In this document: in pieces, positions 19,631-29,130 of the stretch
Numbering within the stretch: the first letter of the stretch is position 1
Layout of the letters: every line of letters begins with the position of its first letter
NCBI RefSeq assembly: GCF_002086115.1
Contig: NZ_MVHJ01000005.1
Coordinates: forward strand, 124,001 to 188,000
Reading direction: 5' to 3'
From: Mycolicibacterium bacteremicum
GTDB lineage: Bacteria; Actinomycetota; Actinomycetes; Mycobacteriales; Mycobacteriaceae
Length of the DNA stretch: 64,000 nucleotides
The notes under the pieces: model-generated
What the model was told of the DNA's origin: nothing
Database searches by the model: none
Seen by the model: only the letters and a program-made list of their open reading frames with translations
Translations under genes and position numbers: made by a program

Positions 19631-20778
19631 ACACCATCGCCGTCCGCGGCTACCGGTCACTGCGCGATGTCGTAGTCCCGTTGGCCGCCCTGACCGTCAT
19701 CACCGGAGCCAACGGCAGCGGCAAGTCGTCGTTGTACCGGGCGCTGATGCTGTTGTCGGACTGCGGCCGTGGCGAGGTCATCGGTTCCCTGGCCCGCGAG
19801 GGCGGCCTGCAGTCCGCGCTGTGGGCCGGGCCGGAACAGACCTCCGGCGCGCGCCGGACCGGCACCACCGAGGGCACCACGCGGACCCGCCCGGTGTCGC
19901 TCGAACTCGGCTTTGCCTCAGACGAATTCGGTTACCTGGTCGATCTGGGCCTGCCGCAGTACGCCGGTCCGCGTTCGATGTTCGGCCGCGACCCGGAGAT
20001 CAAACGCGAAGCGGTGTTTGCCGGCCCGCGATTGCGACCGTCGGCGACGCTGGTCCGCCGCAACGGTCCGCACGCCGACGTCGCCGACGAATCGGGTCGC
20101 GGATTCAGCGGGCTGACGATGGCGCTACCCGCCTACCAGAGCGTGCTCGCCGAGCACGCCGGTGCCGTTGCCGAGCTGGCTGCGGTTCGAGATCGGCTGC
20201 GCGACTGGCGATTCTACGACGGGTTCCGCGTCGACGCCGACGCACCCGCCCGCCGACCCCGGGTCGGCACCCGCACCCCGGTGCTCGCCGATGACGGCGC
20301 CGACCTGGCCGCGGCGCTGCAGACCATCATCGAGGTCGGCCACGACGATCTGGCCCGCGCCGTGGCCGATGCGTTCGACGGGGCCACCGTCGCCGTTGTC
20401 GACAACAACGGGCTGTTCGAGCTGCAGCTGCACCAACGCGGCATGCTGCGCCCACTGCGGGCAGCCGAACTATCCGACGGGACGCTGCGCTTCCTACTCT
20501 GGGCCGCCGCGCTGCTGAGCCCCCGCCCGCCATCGCTGATGGTGCTCAACGAGCCCGAAACGTCGCTGCATCCCGACCTGATTCCCGCGCTGGCCACCAT
20601 GATCCGCGCCGCCGCCGCCGGTACGCAGGTGGTGGTCGTGACGCATTCGGCGGCAATGCGGGAACTGCTCACCGCGGACGACGCCCTGATGATCGAACTC
20701 GTCAAGGAGTGGGGCGAAACCCACATCGAGGGCCAGACCATGCTCAGCGCGCCGCCGTGGGACTGGGGCAAGCGCTGA
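19624..20778 (+). CDS. AAA ATPase of the RecF/OLD-like class, coupled to dinB2
   Basis: A 384-residue predicted ATPase. Walker A is TGANGSGKSSLYRAL at about 27-41, Walker B LMVLNEPETSLHPDL near 308, and a following VVVVTHSAAM switch histidine. There is a poorly conserved middle region and no nuclease (TOPRIM) domain. The fold is that of SMC/RecF-like AAA_21 ATPases found alone or in defence and repair operons. The GTG start lies seven bases inside the end of dinB2, so the two are translationally coupled; a role in DNA damage tolerance is inferred from that. Confidence 0.85.
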   Translation: MLNTIAVRGYRSLRDVVVPLAALTVITGANGSGKSSLYRALMLLSDCGRGEVIGSLAREGGLQSALWAGPEQTSGARRTGTTEGTTRTRPVSLELGFASDEFGYLVDLGLPQYAGPRSMFGRDPEIKREAVFAGPRLRPSATLVRRNGPHADVADESGRGFSGLTMALPAYQSVLAEHAGAVAELAAVRDRLRDWRFYDGFRVDADAPARRPRVGTRTPVLADDGADLAAALQTIIEVGHDDLARAVADAFDGATVAVVDNNGLFELQLHQRGMLRPLRAAELSDGTLRFLLWAAALLSPRPPSLMVLNEPETSLHPDLIPALATMIRAAAAGTQVVVVTHSAAMRELLTADDALMIELVKEWGETHIEGQTMLSAPPWDWGKR

Positions 20779-20831
20779 TGCACCGTGTGCAGATCTTCTC
20801 CATTCCCAGGCCATGAGGCTATGGTTGATCC

Positions 20832-21539
20832 GTGGCGACACCCGTTCCGGGATTCGATGATGCATTGTCGGCTTTGCTCGATCGCGAAGCCGCGCGCGTC
20901 GGCGAGTCCACCGATGCCTTCGTCAGTCGGGCGGTGGCGGCACGGCTGCGCTACCACCTTGCCGAAATCGGCGATCCCGCGGCCAACGGCGAACTGCTGG
21001 CCACCCTTGCCGACAGCCCACCCCCCGCCGTCCAACAGTCGCTCGCCTCACCGATCCTGGATCCGGCGCGGCTCGCCGATCTGGCCGCCACCGGTCTGCT
21101 GGACGCGCCGCGCGACGCAAGCTACGACCGCATCGTCCGACTGGCGGCCGAGTCACTGACCGCACCCACCGCGGCCATCTCGCTGGTCGATACGGATCGC
21201 CAATTCCTGTTCAGCACATTCGGCGTCACCGGCGAGCTCGAGCAGACCCGGGAGACCCCGATGGACCGGTCGGTCTGCCAGTACGTGGTCGCCTCGGGTG
21301 AGCCGTTGATCGTCGACGATGCTCGCCTGCACCCCGTCTTGAAGGACCACCCGGTGGTCCAGGAGCGGGCGCTGCTGTCGTACCTGGGGATACCCCTCAA
21401 GAGTGCCGACGGCAACAGCATCGGCACGCTGTGCGTCTGGGACGCGGCACCCCGACAGTGGACGACCGGTCACGTGCAGGTTCTTCGCGATCTGGCCGCG
21501 CTGGTTCGCGAACGGATCTTCAACATCGTTGCTGACTAG
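20832..21539 (+). CDS. GAF-domain signalling protein
   Basis: A 235-residue soluble protein. The first 80 residues are helical and unassigned. Residues 85-230 form a GAF domain of the type found before cyclase and kinase modules (TGLLDAPRDASYDRIVRLAA, LVDTDRQFLFSTFG, MDRSVCQYVVASGEPLIVDD, GTLCVWD), but no output domain follows. It starts at a GTG 53 bp after the ATPase and is followed by an inverted repeat. Its partner is unknown. Confidence 0.8.
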   Translation: MATPVPGFDDALSALLDREAARVGESTDAFVSRAVAARLRYHLAEIGDPAANGELLATLADSPPPAVQQSLASPILDPARLADLAATGLLDAPRDASYDRIVRLAAESLTAPTAAISLVDTDRQFLFSTFGVTGELEQTRETPMDRSVCQYVVASGEPLIVDDARLHPVLKDHPVVQERALLSYLGIPLKSADGNSIGTLCVWDAAPRQWTTGHVQVLRDLAALVRERIFNIVAD

Positions 21540-21565
21540 GGAAAACGAAAGAGCATTTCGTTTCC
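21540..21565 (+). terminator. Inverted repeat after the GAF gene
   Basis: GGAAAACGAAA and TTTCGTTTCC pair (10 bp, one bulged base) around a 5-base loop directly after the stop codon. The stem is AT-rich for this genome, so terminator function is moderate; it might instead be a protein-binding site. Confidence 0.45.
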
Positions 21566-21651
21566 GTGACCAGCGCCGGACTTAGCTCAGAGCCGTCCAG
21601 CAAACAGTTCGCAAATTAGCCAGAAACGAACGAGAAGTTCGCTGTACGCTG

Positions 21652-23175
21652 ATGGCATGCGCTGCCACAACTCGTATCGCATCCACCATGACGCTGGCTG
21701 AGCCACACTGGCACGTCGAGGCCATGAGCCGGCAAGCCGAGCAGCAGCCTCCCGGCCGGCACCTCGTCGCGCAGCTCCGCAGAGATCCGCTGCACACAAT
21801 GCTCACCGTCGTCATCGACACCGTCGCGGCGATGGCGGCGGTCGGTGTCTCGATGTGGTGGGGCATCGCCATCGACGGACTGGCCCCGACCCGATGGCAA
21901 CTGTGGCTGTTCGTCCCGCTGGTGCTGTTGATCCTGGGCGCCAAGGCGATGTACCGGCGCAGCCTGCAGCGCAACTTCCTCGACGAGATCGGACCGGTGT
22001 CCTCGGCGATCTCGTTCGCCGCGCTGGTGTTGCTGACCATTCTGGTCCTCGTCGGAGACACCAACCGGCCCGGGTACGCCGTGGTGCGCATCTGGATCTG
22101 CGCCATCGTCCTCATTCCGCTGGCGCGCCTGGTCCGCGCCGCGGCGCAGCGCTATCTGCGCCGCCACCTCGAACACGCCGCCCCGACGCTGGTCGTCGGC
22201 GACGGGGCCATGGCGCGCGCGTTGGTCAGCCGGATGAATGAGCTCCCGGAGTACGGGCTGCGCGCGGTGGCCATCCTCGACTACGACCCCGAACGCACCA
22301 CGGTCACCCCCGCCGAGGACGGGATTCCCGATGTGTTACCGCTCGGCTCGAAGGACGAGTTCGTGGACACCGCAACCAAGTTGCGGATCGAAGACATCGT
22401 GATCGCGGACTGCTCGGCCTCGGAGGAGCGACTGATCCCCATCTGCCGGGCCGCACACCAGAGCGGCATCAGGGTGTGGGTGGTACCCAAGCTGCACGAC
22501 GCGATCGGGGCGCAGGCCCGCATCGAGCACCTGGGCGGTGTGCCACTGCTGGTACTCCCCCAGATCAACCCGCGCGGTTGGCAGTTCGCCGTCAAGCACA
22601 CCATGGATCGCGTCCTGACCGGCGTGGGCCTGTTGCTCATCTCACCGCTCTTCCTCACGCTGGCGCTGCTGGTGAAGGTGACCTCGCCGGGACCGGTCTT
22701 CTTCAAGCAGCCCCGCGTCGGCCGGGACGGTAAACCCTTCGATTGCCTGAAGTTCCGGTCCATGCGGCCGCCCCGCGAAACCGACGCGGCATTCGAGCTG
22801 GCCTCGGGCAGCGCGCCGGGCGGTGTCGAGGGGGTTGACAGGCGCACCGCCATCGGCAAGATCATGCGCGCGACATCGCTGGACGAACTGCCGCAGCTGC
22901 TCAACGTCCTGCGCGGCGAGATGAGTCTGGTGGGCCCCCGCCCCGAACGACCCGAGTACGTCGAGCTGTTCGAGTTGCAGATCCGGCGCTACGGCGAACG
23001 GCACCGGGTGAAGGCCGGTGTGACGGGCTGGGCGCAAGTGCACGGTCTACGCGGGCAGACCTCGATCGCCGACCGCGCCGAGTGGGACAACTACTACATC
23101 GAGAACTGGTCGCTGTGGCTGGATCTGAAGACACTGGCGCTGACGGTGCCGGCGGTGCTCAAACGCGCCGAATAG
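21652..23175 (+). CDS. Polyprenyl-phosphate sugar-1-phosphate transferase (priming glycosyltransferase)
   Basis: A 507-residue membrane enzyme that transfers the first sugar phosphate to undecaprenyl/decaprenyl phosphate to start polysaccharide repeat units. It has about four N-terminal transmembrane helices, a CoA-binding-like central domain (TLVVGDGAMARALVSRMNEL), a fifth helix at about 310-335 and the C-terminal bacterial sugar transferase domain: SPGPVFFKQPRVGRDGKPFD, FRSMRPP, LDELPQLLNVLRGEMSLVGP, RHRVKAGVTGWAQV. The start is uncertain: ATG at 21652, or in-frame ATGs at 21688 and 21724. It converges with the nine-gene polysaccharide operon and supplies its first step. Confidence 0.92.
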   Translation: MACAATTRIASTMTLAEPHWHVEAMSRQAEQQPPGRHLVAQLRRDPLHTMLTVVIDTVAAMAAVGVSMWWGIAIDGLAPTRWQLWLFVPLVLLILGAKAMYRRSLQRNFLDEIGPVSSAISFAALVLLTILVLVGDTNRPGYAVVRIWICAIVLIPLARLVRAAAQRYLRRHLEHAAPTLVVGDGAMARALVSRMNELPEYGLRAVAILDYDPERTTVTPAEDGIPDVLPLGSKDEFVDTATKLRIEDIVIADCSASEERLIPICRAAHQSGIRVWVVPKLHDAIGAQARIEHLGGVPLLVLPQINPRGWQFAVKHTMDRVLTGVGLLLISPLFLTLALLVKVTSPGPVFFKQPRVGRDGKPFDCLKFRSMRPPRETDAAFELASGSAPGGVEGVDRRTAIGKIMRATSLDELPQLLNVLRGEMSLVGPRPERPEYVELFELQIRRYGERHRVKAGVTGWAQVHGLRGQTSIADRAEWDNYYIENWSLWLDLKTLALTVPAVLKRAE

Positions 23176-23185
23176 TCCGACGGGT

Positions 23186-24358
23186 TCAGGGGGCCGCGCA
23201 GCTGTTCGGCGCGGGGACCCCGGCCAGCCGGCCCCGCAGCCAATCCATCGGGGCGAGACCGACATCGACCAGTCCGTGCCCCTGCCCGGGTGCTTCGATC
23301 ACATCGATGACATCGCCCAGCGCGCAGGCCCGGCCGACGGCGCCGCGCGTCCACTGCGGCAGCACCAGCTGGTCTTCGGACCCGAACACCACCAGCATGG
23401 GCGCCGTCGCCGGACGCTGCGGTACCGAGATCTCGCCCAACCATTGCCGCAGCCGATCGGTGGCGGCCTTGTCGACCGGACGGGTGTCCCCCCGCGAGGC
23501 CGACTCCGCCAGCGTCGCCTTCAGACCTTCCTGGTCACCGGCGCACTCCAGGAAGACGTCCATCCGCTTGCGCATGACACCGTGCAGATAGTCGTCGTAG
23601 TTCAGCTCGGGGTGCCGGTACTTCAAGCCCGCCAGGATGAGCGGCACGAACGTTCGCTGCTGGACGGTCAGCGTGCCGGCCTGCATGGCATCGGCGAACG
23701 GCCGCAGATCCGTCGGCGCCGCCATGCTGATGGTGCCCGCCAGGCTCAGATCGCGCCCATAGTCGGCCGCGCGCTCGTTGGCCGCCCACATCGCGTGCCC
23801 GCCTTGGGACAGGCCGAATCCCACCCAGGCATCCGAGGTGAACTCCGACACCTGCCGGGCTGCCCGCACCGAGTCGATGACGTTGTAGGCGGCCGTGGCC
23901 GGATCCAGATACGGGTGTGGCCCCGGCGAACCCAGGCCCTGGTAGTCCGACATCGTCACCACGAACTTCATGGCCAGCAACTGCGCGATCAACGGCATGT
24001 TGCCCATCAATCCCGGCGAGGACGATGGCGCGCACTGGGTCTCGATCCCGGCATGCGGGTGACCCACCGCGGCGATGGGCCAACCGTCGGGCGGTGGTTG
24101 CCCCTTGGGCACGAAGACCACCCCGGACACCGTCGTCGGTGTGTCATCGACACCCGAGGTGGACCGGTAGCGCACCGCCACCGAACGCGCCGAAAGCTCG
24201 CTCAGCGCCGAATACCCCTGAAAATCGGTCGGTGTCGCCAGCAGCTGGCCCGGGTGGGCCTTGCGCAGATTCGGGCCGGTGGTTGCGTCCTGTGGTGTGC
24301 AGCCGCTCAGCAGCAGGATCAGGATCGCGACCAGCACGCTCGCGCGGCGTCCGGTCAC
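23186..24358 (-). CDS. Secreted lipase/esterase lipoprotein (alpha/beta hydrolase, LIP family)
   Basis: A 390-residue protein with a lipoprotein signal (LVAILILLLSGC, lipidated C20) and an alpha/beta hydrolase domain of the secretory-lipase type. The nucleophile elbow is GFGLSQGGHA; GSEDQLVLPQW likely carries the acid and GQGHGLVD the His. It would act outside the membrane on acyl esters. The GTG start overlaps the acyltransferase stop (GTGA), making it the last gene of the polysaccharide operon, so removal or editing of acyl groups on the polymer is plausible. Confidence 0.85.
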   Translation of the reverse strand: MTGRRASVLVAILILLLSGCTPQDATTGPNLRKAHPGQLLATPTDFQGYSALSELSARSVAVRYRSTSGVDDTPTTVSGVVFVPKGQPPPDGWPIAAVGHPHAGIETQCAPSSSPGLMGNMPLIAQLLAMKFVVTMSDYQGLGSPGPHPYLDPATAAYNVIDSVRAARQVSEFTSDAWVGFGLSQGGHAMWAANERAADYGRDLSLAGTISMAAPTDLRPFADAMQAGTLTVQQRTFVPLILAGLKYRHPELNYDDYLHGVMRKRMDVFLECAGDQEGLKATLAESASRGDTRPVDKAATDRLRQWLGEISVPQRPATAPMLVVFGSEDQLVLPQWTRGAVGRACALGDVIDVIEAPGQGHGLVDVGLAPMDWLRGRLAGVPAPNSCAAP

Positions 24359-25596
24359 TGCGCAACCTGGCCACCGGAGACCAGCGCGATCGGGTCATCG
24401 CACATCCGATCCACCGCACGCTCGATCACCTCGGCGTCGATCATCGCCGTGCAGAACGATGCCGTGAAGGTTCGGCCGCCATTCAATTCGGACACCAGAA
24501 GTGTTGCCGCATCGGGTCCGTCAGGTTCCAGGAACGCCGACAGCTGGGCCGGCCGGTTGGTGGCGAACGGTACCCCGTCGAAGACCCGGAGCGTACCCAG
24601 ATCGCTGACCGCCAGGCGCAGCCTGTTCGGCACCTCGACCGAGGCGGCGGCCGACGGCGGATCGGCATTGCCGCGGATCGCGCTGATTTCGGCCATGCCC
24701 AGGATCGCCAGCGGCCAGCCGGAATCCAACACCGCGCGCACGCTCGCGGCGATCATCGCGGGGTCGCGCTGCCGCGGGATACGCAGCGGGATGCCGACCG
24801 CGAAATTACCCTGTGCGGTGGCGTATCCGGCGGCCAGATAACGCCGGCAGTTCATCAGGATCATCACCCGCTCGTCGAACGCGACGCCCTCGGCCTGCAG
24901 CGCACTCAGCCACATGTCCACCGAGACCGACGCCGTCGTCGCACCCGGGCAGTGCTGCTTGACCCAGGTCCGCAGCCGACCGGTCTTCTCGGGATCCAGA
25001 TAGCGGGTGATGCTGCGTTTGGTGGGTTCCCAGTCGGTGATGCGGCGCTCGGCCGCCGCGGTATCGGCACCCCGGTGGTGCGCCCGCAGTTCCAGGAAGC
25101 GGCGGACCGCGCCGGGATGCGCACCGAAGTGTCTGCGCAGCGCCGTCCACACCGCGCCGCGCGGCAGGCCATCGGCGAGCAGGCGGACATCGGCCTGCGC
25201 GCCACGCGCCAGTTCGGCCAGCCCGATCGTGCCGAACTGACCATCACCGATGCCGTGCGAATAGTCCAGCACCAGGAACTGCCCGCAGACGAAGACCTCG
25301 ATGGGACGGCGTGCCCCGGGCCGGGACCGGATCTGCGATACCAGCCGACCGAGATCGGTGGTGTCCAGATCGGGCCGGTCGGTGACGGCGCCGCGGACGG
25401 TGTCGGCGTCGTAGTCCCAGCGCCGCGCGCCGGCGTCGGGTCGCAGCGCCAGTCGCGGATCTGGCCGCACCGCCACCGCCCGGTCGAGGACGGCCTGCAC
25501 GCCCGCCACGGTCAGTCCGTCCACCGGGCCCACCGTGACGACCGTCCGGGCCGGGGCCAGATCCCGGTCGGTCGCCGTCGATCGGTACGCAGGCAT
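24355..25596 (-). CDS. Acyltransferase of the condensation/PapA type (HXXXDG motif)
   Basis: A 413-residue protein with the catalytic HxxxDG motif (DYSHGIGDGQFG) of CoA-dependent acyltransferases and condensation domains, and a late NGNF-like segment (TAQGNFAVGIPLRI). The overall length suits PapA/WS-DGAT relatives. It probably acylates a sugar or lipid in the polysaccharide pathway. The start is the ATG at 25596, four bases after the upstream glycosyltransferase; the long upstream open frame is a shadow of that gene. The substrate is inferred only from its neighbours. Confidence 0.75.
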   Translation of the reverse strand: MPAYRSTATDRDLAPARTVVTVGPVDGLTVAGVQAVLDRAVAVRPDPRLALRPDAGARRWDYDADTVRGAVTDRPDLDTTDLGRLVSQIRSRPGARRPIEVFVCGQFLVLDYSHGIGDGQFGTIGLAELARGAQADVRLLADGLPRGAVWTALRRHFGAHPGAVRRFLELRAHHRGADTAAAERRITDWEPTKRSITRYLDPEKTGRLRTWVKQHCPGATTASVSVDMWLSALQAEGVAFDERVMILMNCRRYLAAGYATAQGNFAVGIPLRIPRQRDPAMIAASVRAVLDSGWPLAILGMAEISAIRGNADPPSAAASVEVPNRLRLAVSDLGTLRVFDGVPFATNRPAQLSAFLEPDGPDAATLLVSELNGGRTFTASFCTAMIDAEVIERAVDRMCDDPIALVSGGQVAQ

Positions 25597-25600
25597 GTGT

Positions 25601-26707
25601 TCAGACCGTCGCGGACACGACGTCGTGCATGCGCCTGCGGAAGTTCTCCCGGGAGAAGTTCTCCGCCCAGCGCCGAATCTCGTTGCGGTCGAAGTCGTCC
25701 GGACGGAATGACCGGATGGCCGCGACGAACCCGTCGACCACTTCCCGGTCGGTTCCGTTGGCCACGTGCACACCCGACAGTCCGGGGATCACCGTGTCGA
25801 CGGCGCCGCCCTCGCCCAGCGCGATGACCGGTGTGCCGGTCGCCATCGCCTCGACCGGGACGATCCCGAAGTCCTCCACCCCCGGCATCAACAGCGCCCT
25901 GGCCCGGCGGTGCAGATCCAGCAGTTCGGCATGCGGCACCCGGCCGAGGAACTTGGTGCGCGGCCCGGCCACCGAACGGCACAGCTCGAACGCCCGGCCC
26001 TCGCCCACCACCACCAGCGGCACATCGGCGGCGGCCGCCGCCAGCACGGCGATGTCCGGGCGTTTGTACGGTACGAGCCGGCCGGCGAGCAGATAGAAAT
26101 CCTCGCGCTCGACGGTCGGGTCGATGGTGAAACCCTCGGTGTCCACCGGCGGGGGCACGACGACGGAGTCCCGACGCCACCAGTCCTTGATGCGGGTCGC
26201 CACCGCCGACGAATTCGCCACCACGGTGGACAGTTTCGGCGCAGCCAAGACCTCCGCGCGCCGGGCGACCCGGGACAACACGCTGAGCACCGCCGCCCCC
26301 AGCCGACCGCCGCCCTCACTGGCGCGCAACGTCGGGTCCCAGGCCCAGCGGGCCGGGCTGTGCACATAGGCCACCACCGGTGCGTCGGTGGCCAGCACCG
26401 CCTGGGTGGCGAACGCGTGGTGGCTGGCGATCACCACGTCGAACCCGCTGAGGTCGAGGTGCCGGAACGCGCTGGGCATCAACGGCATCAGCGGCGCATA
26501 CGTGCGCTGCCCGGTGGCGTGATACAGCTTGTCCAGGCGTGTGGTGTGCGGTGGCCGCGTCAACCCCGCCGGAATGCCCTCCGGCCGGGCGATGGTGGTG
26601 AAGACCTCCGAGTCCGGCCACTCCAGCGCCAACTGCTCGATGACGTGTTCGGAACCGGCTATCTCGGTGAGCCGTTCGTGCACGATGCCAACGCGCTCAT
26701 GATCCAT
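25601..26707 (-). CDS. Glycosyltransferase family 4-type
   Basis: About 368 residues in a GT-B fold. The N-terminal domain begins RVGIVHERLTEIAGSEHVIE and has AYVHSPARWAWDP; the C-terminal nucleotide-sugar domain has YLLAGRLVPYKRPDIAVLAA and the E-x7-E motif in PGVEDFGIVPVEAMATGTPV. It adds a hexose in the cytoplasm to the growing lipid-linked unit. The ATG at 26707 overlaps the chain-length gene by 11 bp; a GTG at 26716 is possible. Confidence 0.9.
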   Translation of the reverse strand: MDHERVGIVHERLTEIAGSEHVIEQLALEWPDSEVFTTIARPEGIPAGLTRPPHTTRLDKLYHATGQRTYAPLMPLMPSAFRHLDLSGFDVVIASHHAFATQAVLATDAPVVAYVHSPARWAWDPTLRASEGGGRLGAAVLSVLSRVARRAEVLAAPKLSTVVANSSAVATRIKDWWRRDSVVVPPPVDTEGFTIDPTVEREDFYLLAGRLVPYKRPDIAVLAAAAADVPLVVVGEGRAFELCRSVAGPRTKFLGRVPHAELLDLHRRARALLMPGVEDFGIVPVEAMATGTPVIALGEGGAVDTVIPGLSGVHVANGTDREVVDGFVAAIRSFRPDDFDRNEIRRWAENFSRENFRRRMHDVVSATV

Positions 26708-27953
26708 CGTTCTCACCTGCTCTCGATGTCGGTGCGGTCACCGCGTCGGTCTCCGTGGGCCTGTCGGCCACCGACGGTCCTTGGTTCTTCGCCGGCTTAC
26801 GCTTTCGCGGGGCGGGTTGCACCACCAGCCAACGCGGGACGTCGAGCGCCATCAGCTGGCGCAGCGCCTGCTCGGCAGCGGCCCGACTGGGGGCGGCCGC
26901 CGACACCACCAGCACGGCCGCGCCGAGGCTTTCGGCGTCGGTGCGCTCCCACCAGGGGCTGTCCAACGGGAGCTCAGTCAGGGTGCGCCGGTGGCCGGTG
27001 CCGGTGCGGGCCGCCGCGGGGAAGACTGCCTCCGGTCCGAGCAGTACCAGCACCTCGCTGCCGGAGCGTTGCAGCTGGGCGATGTGTGCGGCCGCGAGGG
27101 TGGGCAGCGGCGCGGTGGAATCCGCATCGAACTCGGCGCCGTACTTGTTGGCCATCCGGCGGGCCCACGTCCGGTTCGGCGTCGTGCCGACGCGGCTGCG
27201 GAACAGCACGATCAGCTCGGCGGCCACGATGAATGCGACCAGTCCGGCGACCATGGCTTCCGAGGACGGTTGTGGGCTGACGTAGTGCAGGTTCTGCACC
27301 GGGACGGCCAGCACGCTGATGCGGTCACCGCCGCTGCCCTGCAGCTGCTGCAGTTGCGCCCGCAGGTCGGCGAGGCGTCGGTCCGATGAGGCCCGGGCCG
27401 GATCGTCCGGGGCCAGGGCGGCGGTGCTGGCCTCCTCCACCGCGATGGTGGCCCGCACCTGTTCGAGCTGCTTGCCGACATCGCGCTCGTGGTTGGCTTG
27501 CGCGGCCTGCGCGACGGTGACCACCATCGACTCGGCCAATTGCTTGGCCAGCGCCGGTGTGTCGGCGGTGACCGTGAACAGCAGCAGCTGCGGGGACGGC
27601 CCCGGCGACAGTTGGACGTGGCTGCGCAGCGTGTCGGCGTCCCACCCCACGTTCACCTGGGCGAGCACCTGGTTGAGGACGTCGTTGTCCAGCGCCAGCC
27701 CCATGAACGGCGCGCGCAGCTGCTCGACGAACGCATCACCGGGGACCGGCGTCTGTGATGGTGCGATCTGGGTGTAGATCGTCGCCGAGTACTGCTTTTC
27801 AGCAAACGCGCTTCGTAAGCCGTACACCGCTCCACCCACGAGTAACGCGATAATCAGGGCAGGGAGCAACGCTCGGCCCAGTTCCTTGAAATGCCCGACC
27901 AGGTCGACGGGAACAGGGGTCTGACCCCGGTGAGTGGGATCGCCGGTCGTCAC
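26697..27953 (-). CDS. Wzz-like polysaccharide chain-length/export regulator
   Basis: A 418-residue protein with a transmembrane helix at about 28-48, a long extracytoplasmic region with coiled-coil (about 150-210, VGKQLEQVRATIAVEE) and a second helix at about 235-255 (MVAGLVAFIVAAELIVL). This is the Wzz/PCP topology. A 160-residue cytoplasmic tail resembles a degenerate nucleotide-binding domain with no Walker A and no Tyr cluster, so it is not a BY-kinase. The start is the GTG at 27953. It probably sets polymer length together with the Wzy-like protein. Confidence 0.75.
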   Translation of the reverse strand: MTTGDPTHRGQTPVPVDLVGHFKELGRALLPALIIALLVGGAVYGLRSAFAEKQYSATIYTQIAPSQTPVPGDAFVEQLRAPFMGLALDNDVLNQVLAQVNVGWDADTLRSHVQLSPGPSPQLLLFTVTADTPALAKQLAESMVVTVAQAAQANHERDVGKQLEQVRATIAVEEASTAALAPDDPARASSDRRLADLRAQLQQLQGSGGDRISVLAVPVQNLHYVSPQPSSEAMVAGLVAFIVAAELIVLFRSRVGTTPNRTWARRMANKYGAEFDADSTAPLPTLAAAHIAQLQRSGSEVLVLLGPEAVFPAAARTGTGHRRTLTELPLDSPWWERTDAESLGAAVLVVSAAAPSRAAAEQALRQLMALDVPRWLVVQPAPRKRKPAKNQGPSVADRPTETDAVTAPTSRAGENDGS

Positions 27954-28038
27954 GTTCGAGGCTCCTCGGGCACGCGTATAGGTTGTCCCCAGATGTTAGC
28001 TGCGCAAACCCCGTGATTGCGGTATCTGCGCGAATCGG

Positions 28039-29127
28039 TCAACGATCGCCGCGCAGGCCGAAACTGGCCACCACCGCATACGCCTGTTTGGGTACGAAAT
28101 CGTGCCGCAGGATGCCGAAATTCTGTTCGGGATCCGCCGGGTCGGTGCCGCTGTCGCGGATGCTGTAGACGAATGCCGGCCCGATCCAGGGTGTCTGGCG
28201 CGCCCTGGTCAACATGATCTCGATGGTCCTGGCTTGCACGTTCTCGGACACCGCGGTGTCGGCGGTGCCGGTCGGCGCCCCGCACTCGGTGATCCACATC
28301 TGCTTGCCGCCGTCGCCACCGACCCGCATGATCTCGTACATGGCACCCAATCGCTGCGCGGTGTTCCAGGTGCCGGTGCCCGGTTCGTCGGGCAGCGCCG
28401 GATACGAGTAGGGGTGGATCCCGAACGCGTCGAAGTACCTGTTGTCCCCCTTGGCGTACAGCGCCTTCAAAAACGTGGTGGGTGCGATATCGCCGTCGGC
28501 GTCCTCGGCGGGGGCCAGTCCACCGGAGACGACCGCGATATCGCGGGATACCGATTTGATCGCGCCGTAGGTGGCGGCCAGCAGGCGCCCGTACACGGCG
28601 GGATCGGGTGCGGGCTTGAAGAATTTTACGGTGTTGGGTTCGTTCCACACCTCCCACGCCGCGATGCTGCCCCGGTACCGCTGTGCGGCGGTGCGGGCGA
28701 AGTCGGCGAACTGGGCCGGGTCGGCCGGTGCGAAGTAGGTGCCGGTGGCACGCAGTGCGGGGTCGGCGGCCCAGGCCGGCGCGTAGGTCACGATGCCGAA
28801 GGGACACATGCCCAGCGCGTGCACCGAACGCACGACCCGGTCGACCTGTGCCCAATCCCGCTTGCCCGCAACCGGTTCCACCCGCGACCAGTCGACGTCG
28901 ATGCGGATGGCCCACATCCCGGCATCGCGGGCGGCAACCAGCGTCTGGTCCAGTTCGGCATCCGACATCGTCAGCATGTCCGCGCCGTCGGACCCGCCGA
29001 CCCGCCCCGATGCCGTCGAGGCATCGCACTGTAACCGGTGCGGTATGTCGAGGACCGGGTGGGCGAATACCAGCAGCAGCACCAACGCCGAGAACAACGC
29101 GGCCACGACCTTCATCAGGCGGCGCAT
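28039..29127 (-). CDS. Glycoside hydrolase, clan-A type (GH39/cellulase-like), membrane anchored or secreted
   Basis: A 362-residue protein with an N-terminal hydrophobic anchor or signal (ALFSALVLLLVFAHPVL) and a TIM-barrel glycosidase. The acid/base is E163 (WEVWNEPNT) and the nucleophile E281 (MWITECGAP), about 118 residues apart as in clan A. The family cleaves beta-xylosides, mannosides or related links. As part of a polysaccharide operon it probably trims or releases the polymer on the periplasmic side. It lies three bases after the preceding glycosyltransferase. Confidence 0.85.
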   Translation of the reverse strand: MRRLMKVVAALFSALVLLLVFAHPVLDIPHRLQCDASTASGRVGGSDGADMLTMSDAELDQTLVAARDAGMWAIRIDVDWSRVEPVAGKRDWAQVDRVVRSVHALGMCPFGIVTYAPAWAADPALRATGTYFAPADPAQFADFARTAAQRYRGSIAAWEVWNEPNTVKFFKPAPDPAVYGRLLAATYGAIKSVSRDIAVVSGGLAPAEDADGDIAPTTFLKALYAKGDNRYFDAFGIHPYSYPALPDEPGTGTWNTAQRLGAMYEIMRVGGDGGKQMWITECGAPTGTADTAVSENVQARTIEIMLTRARQTPWIGPAFVYSIRDSGTDPADPEQNFGILRHDFVPKQAYAVVASFGLRGDR

Positions 29128-29130
29128 CGA

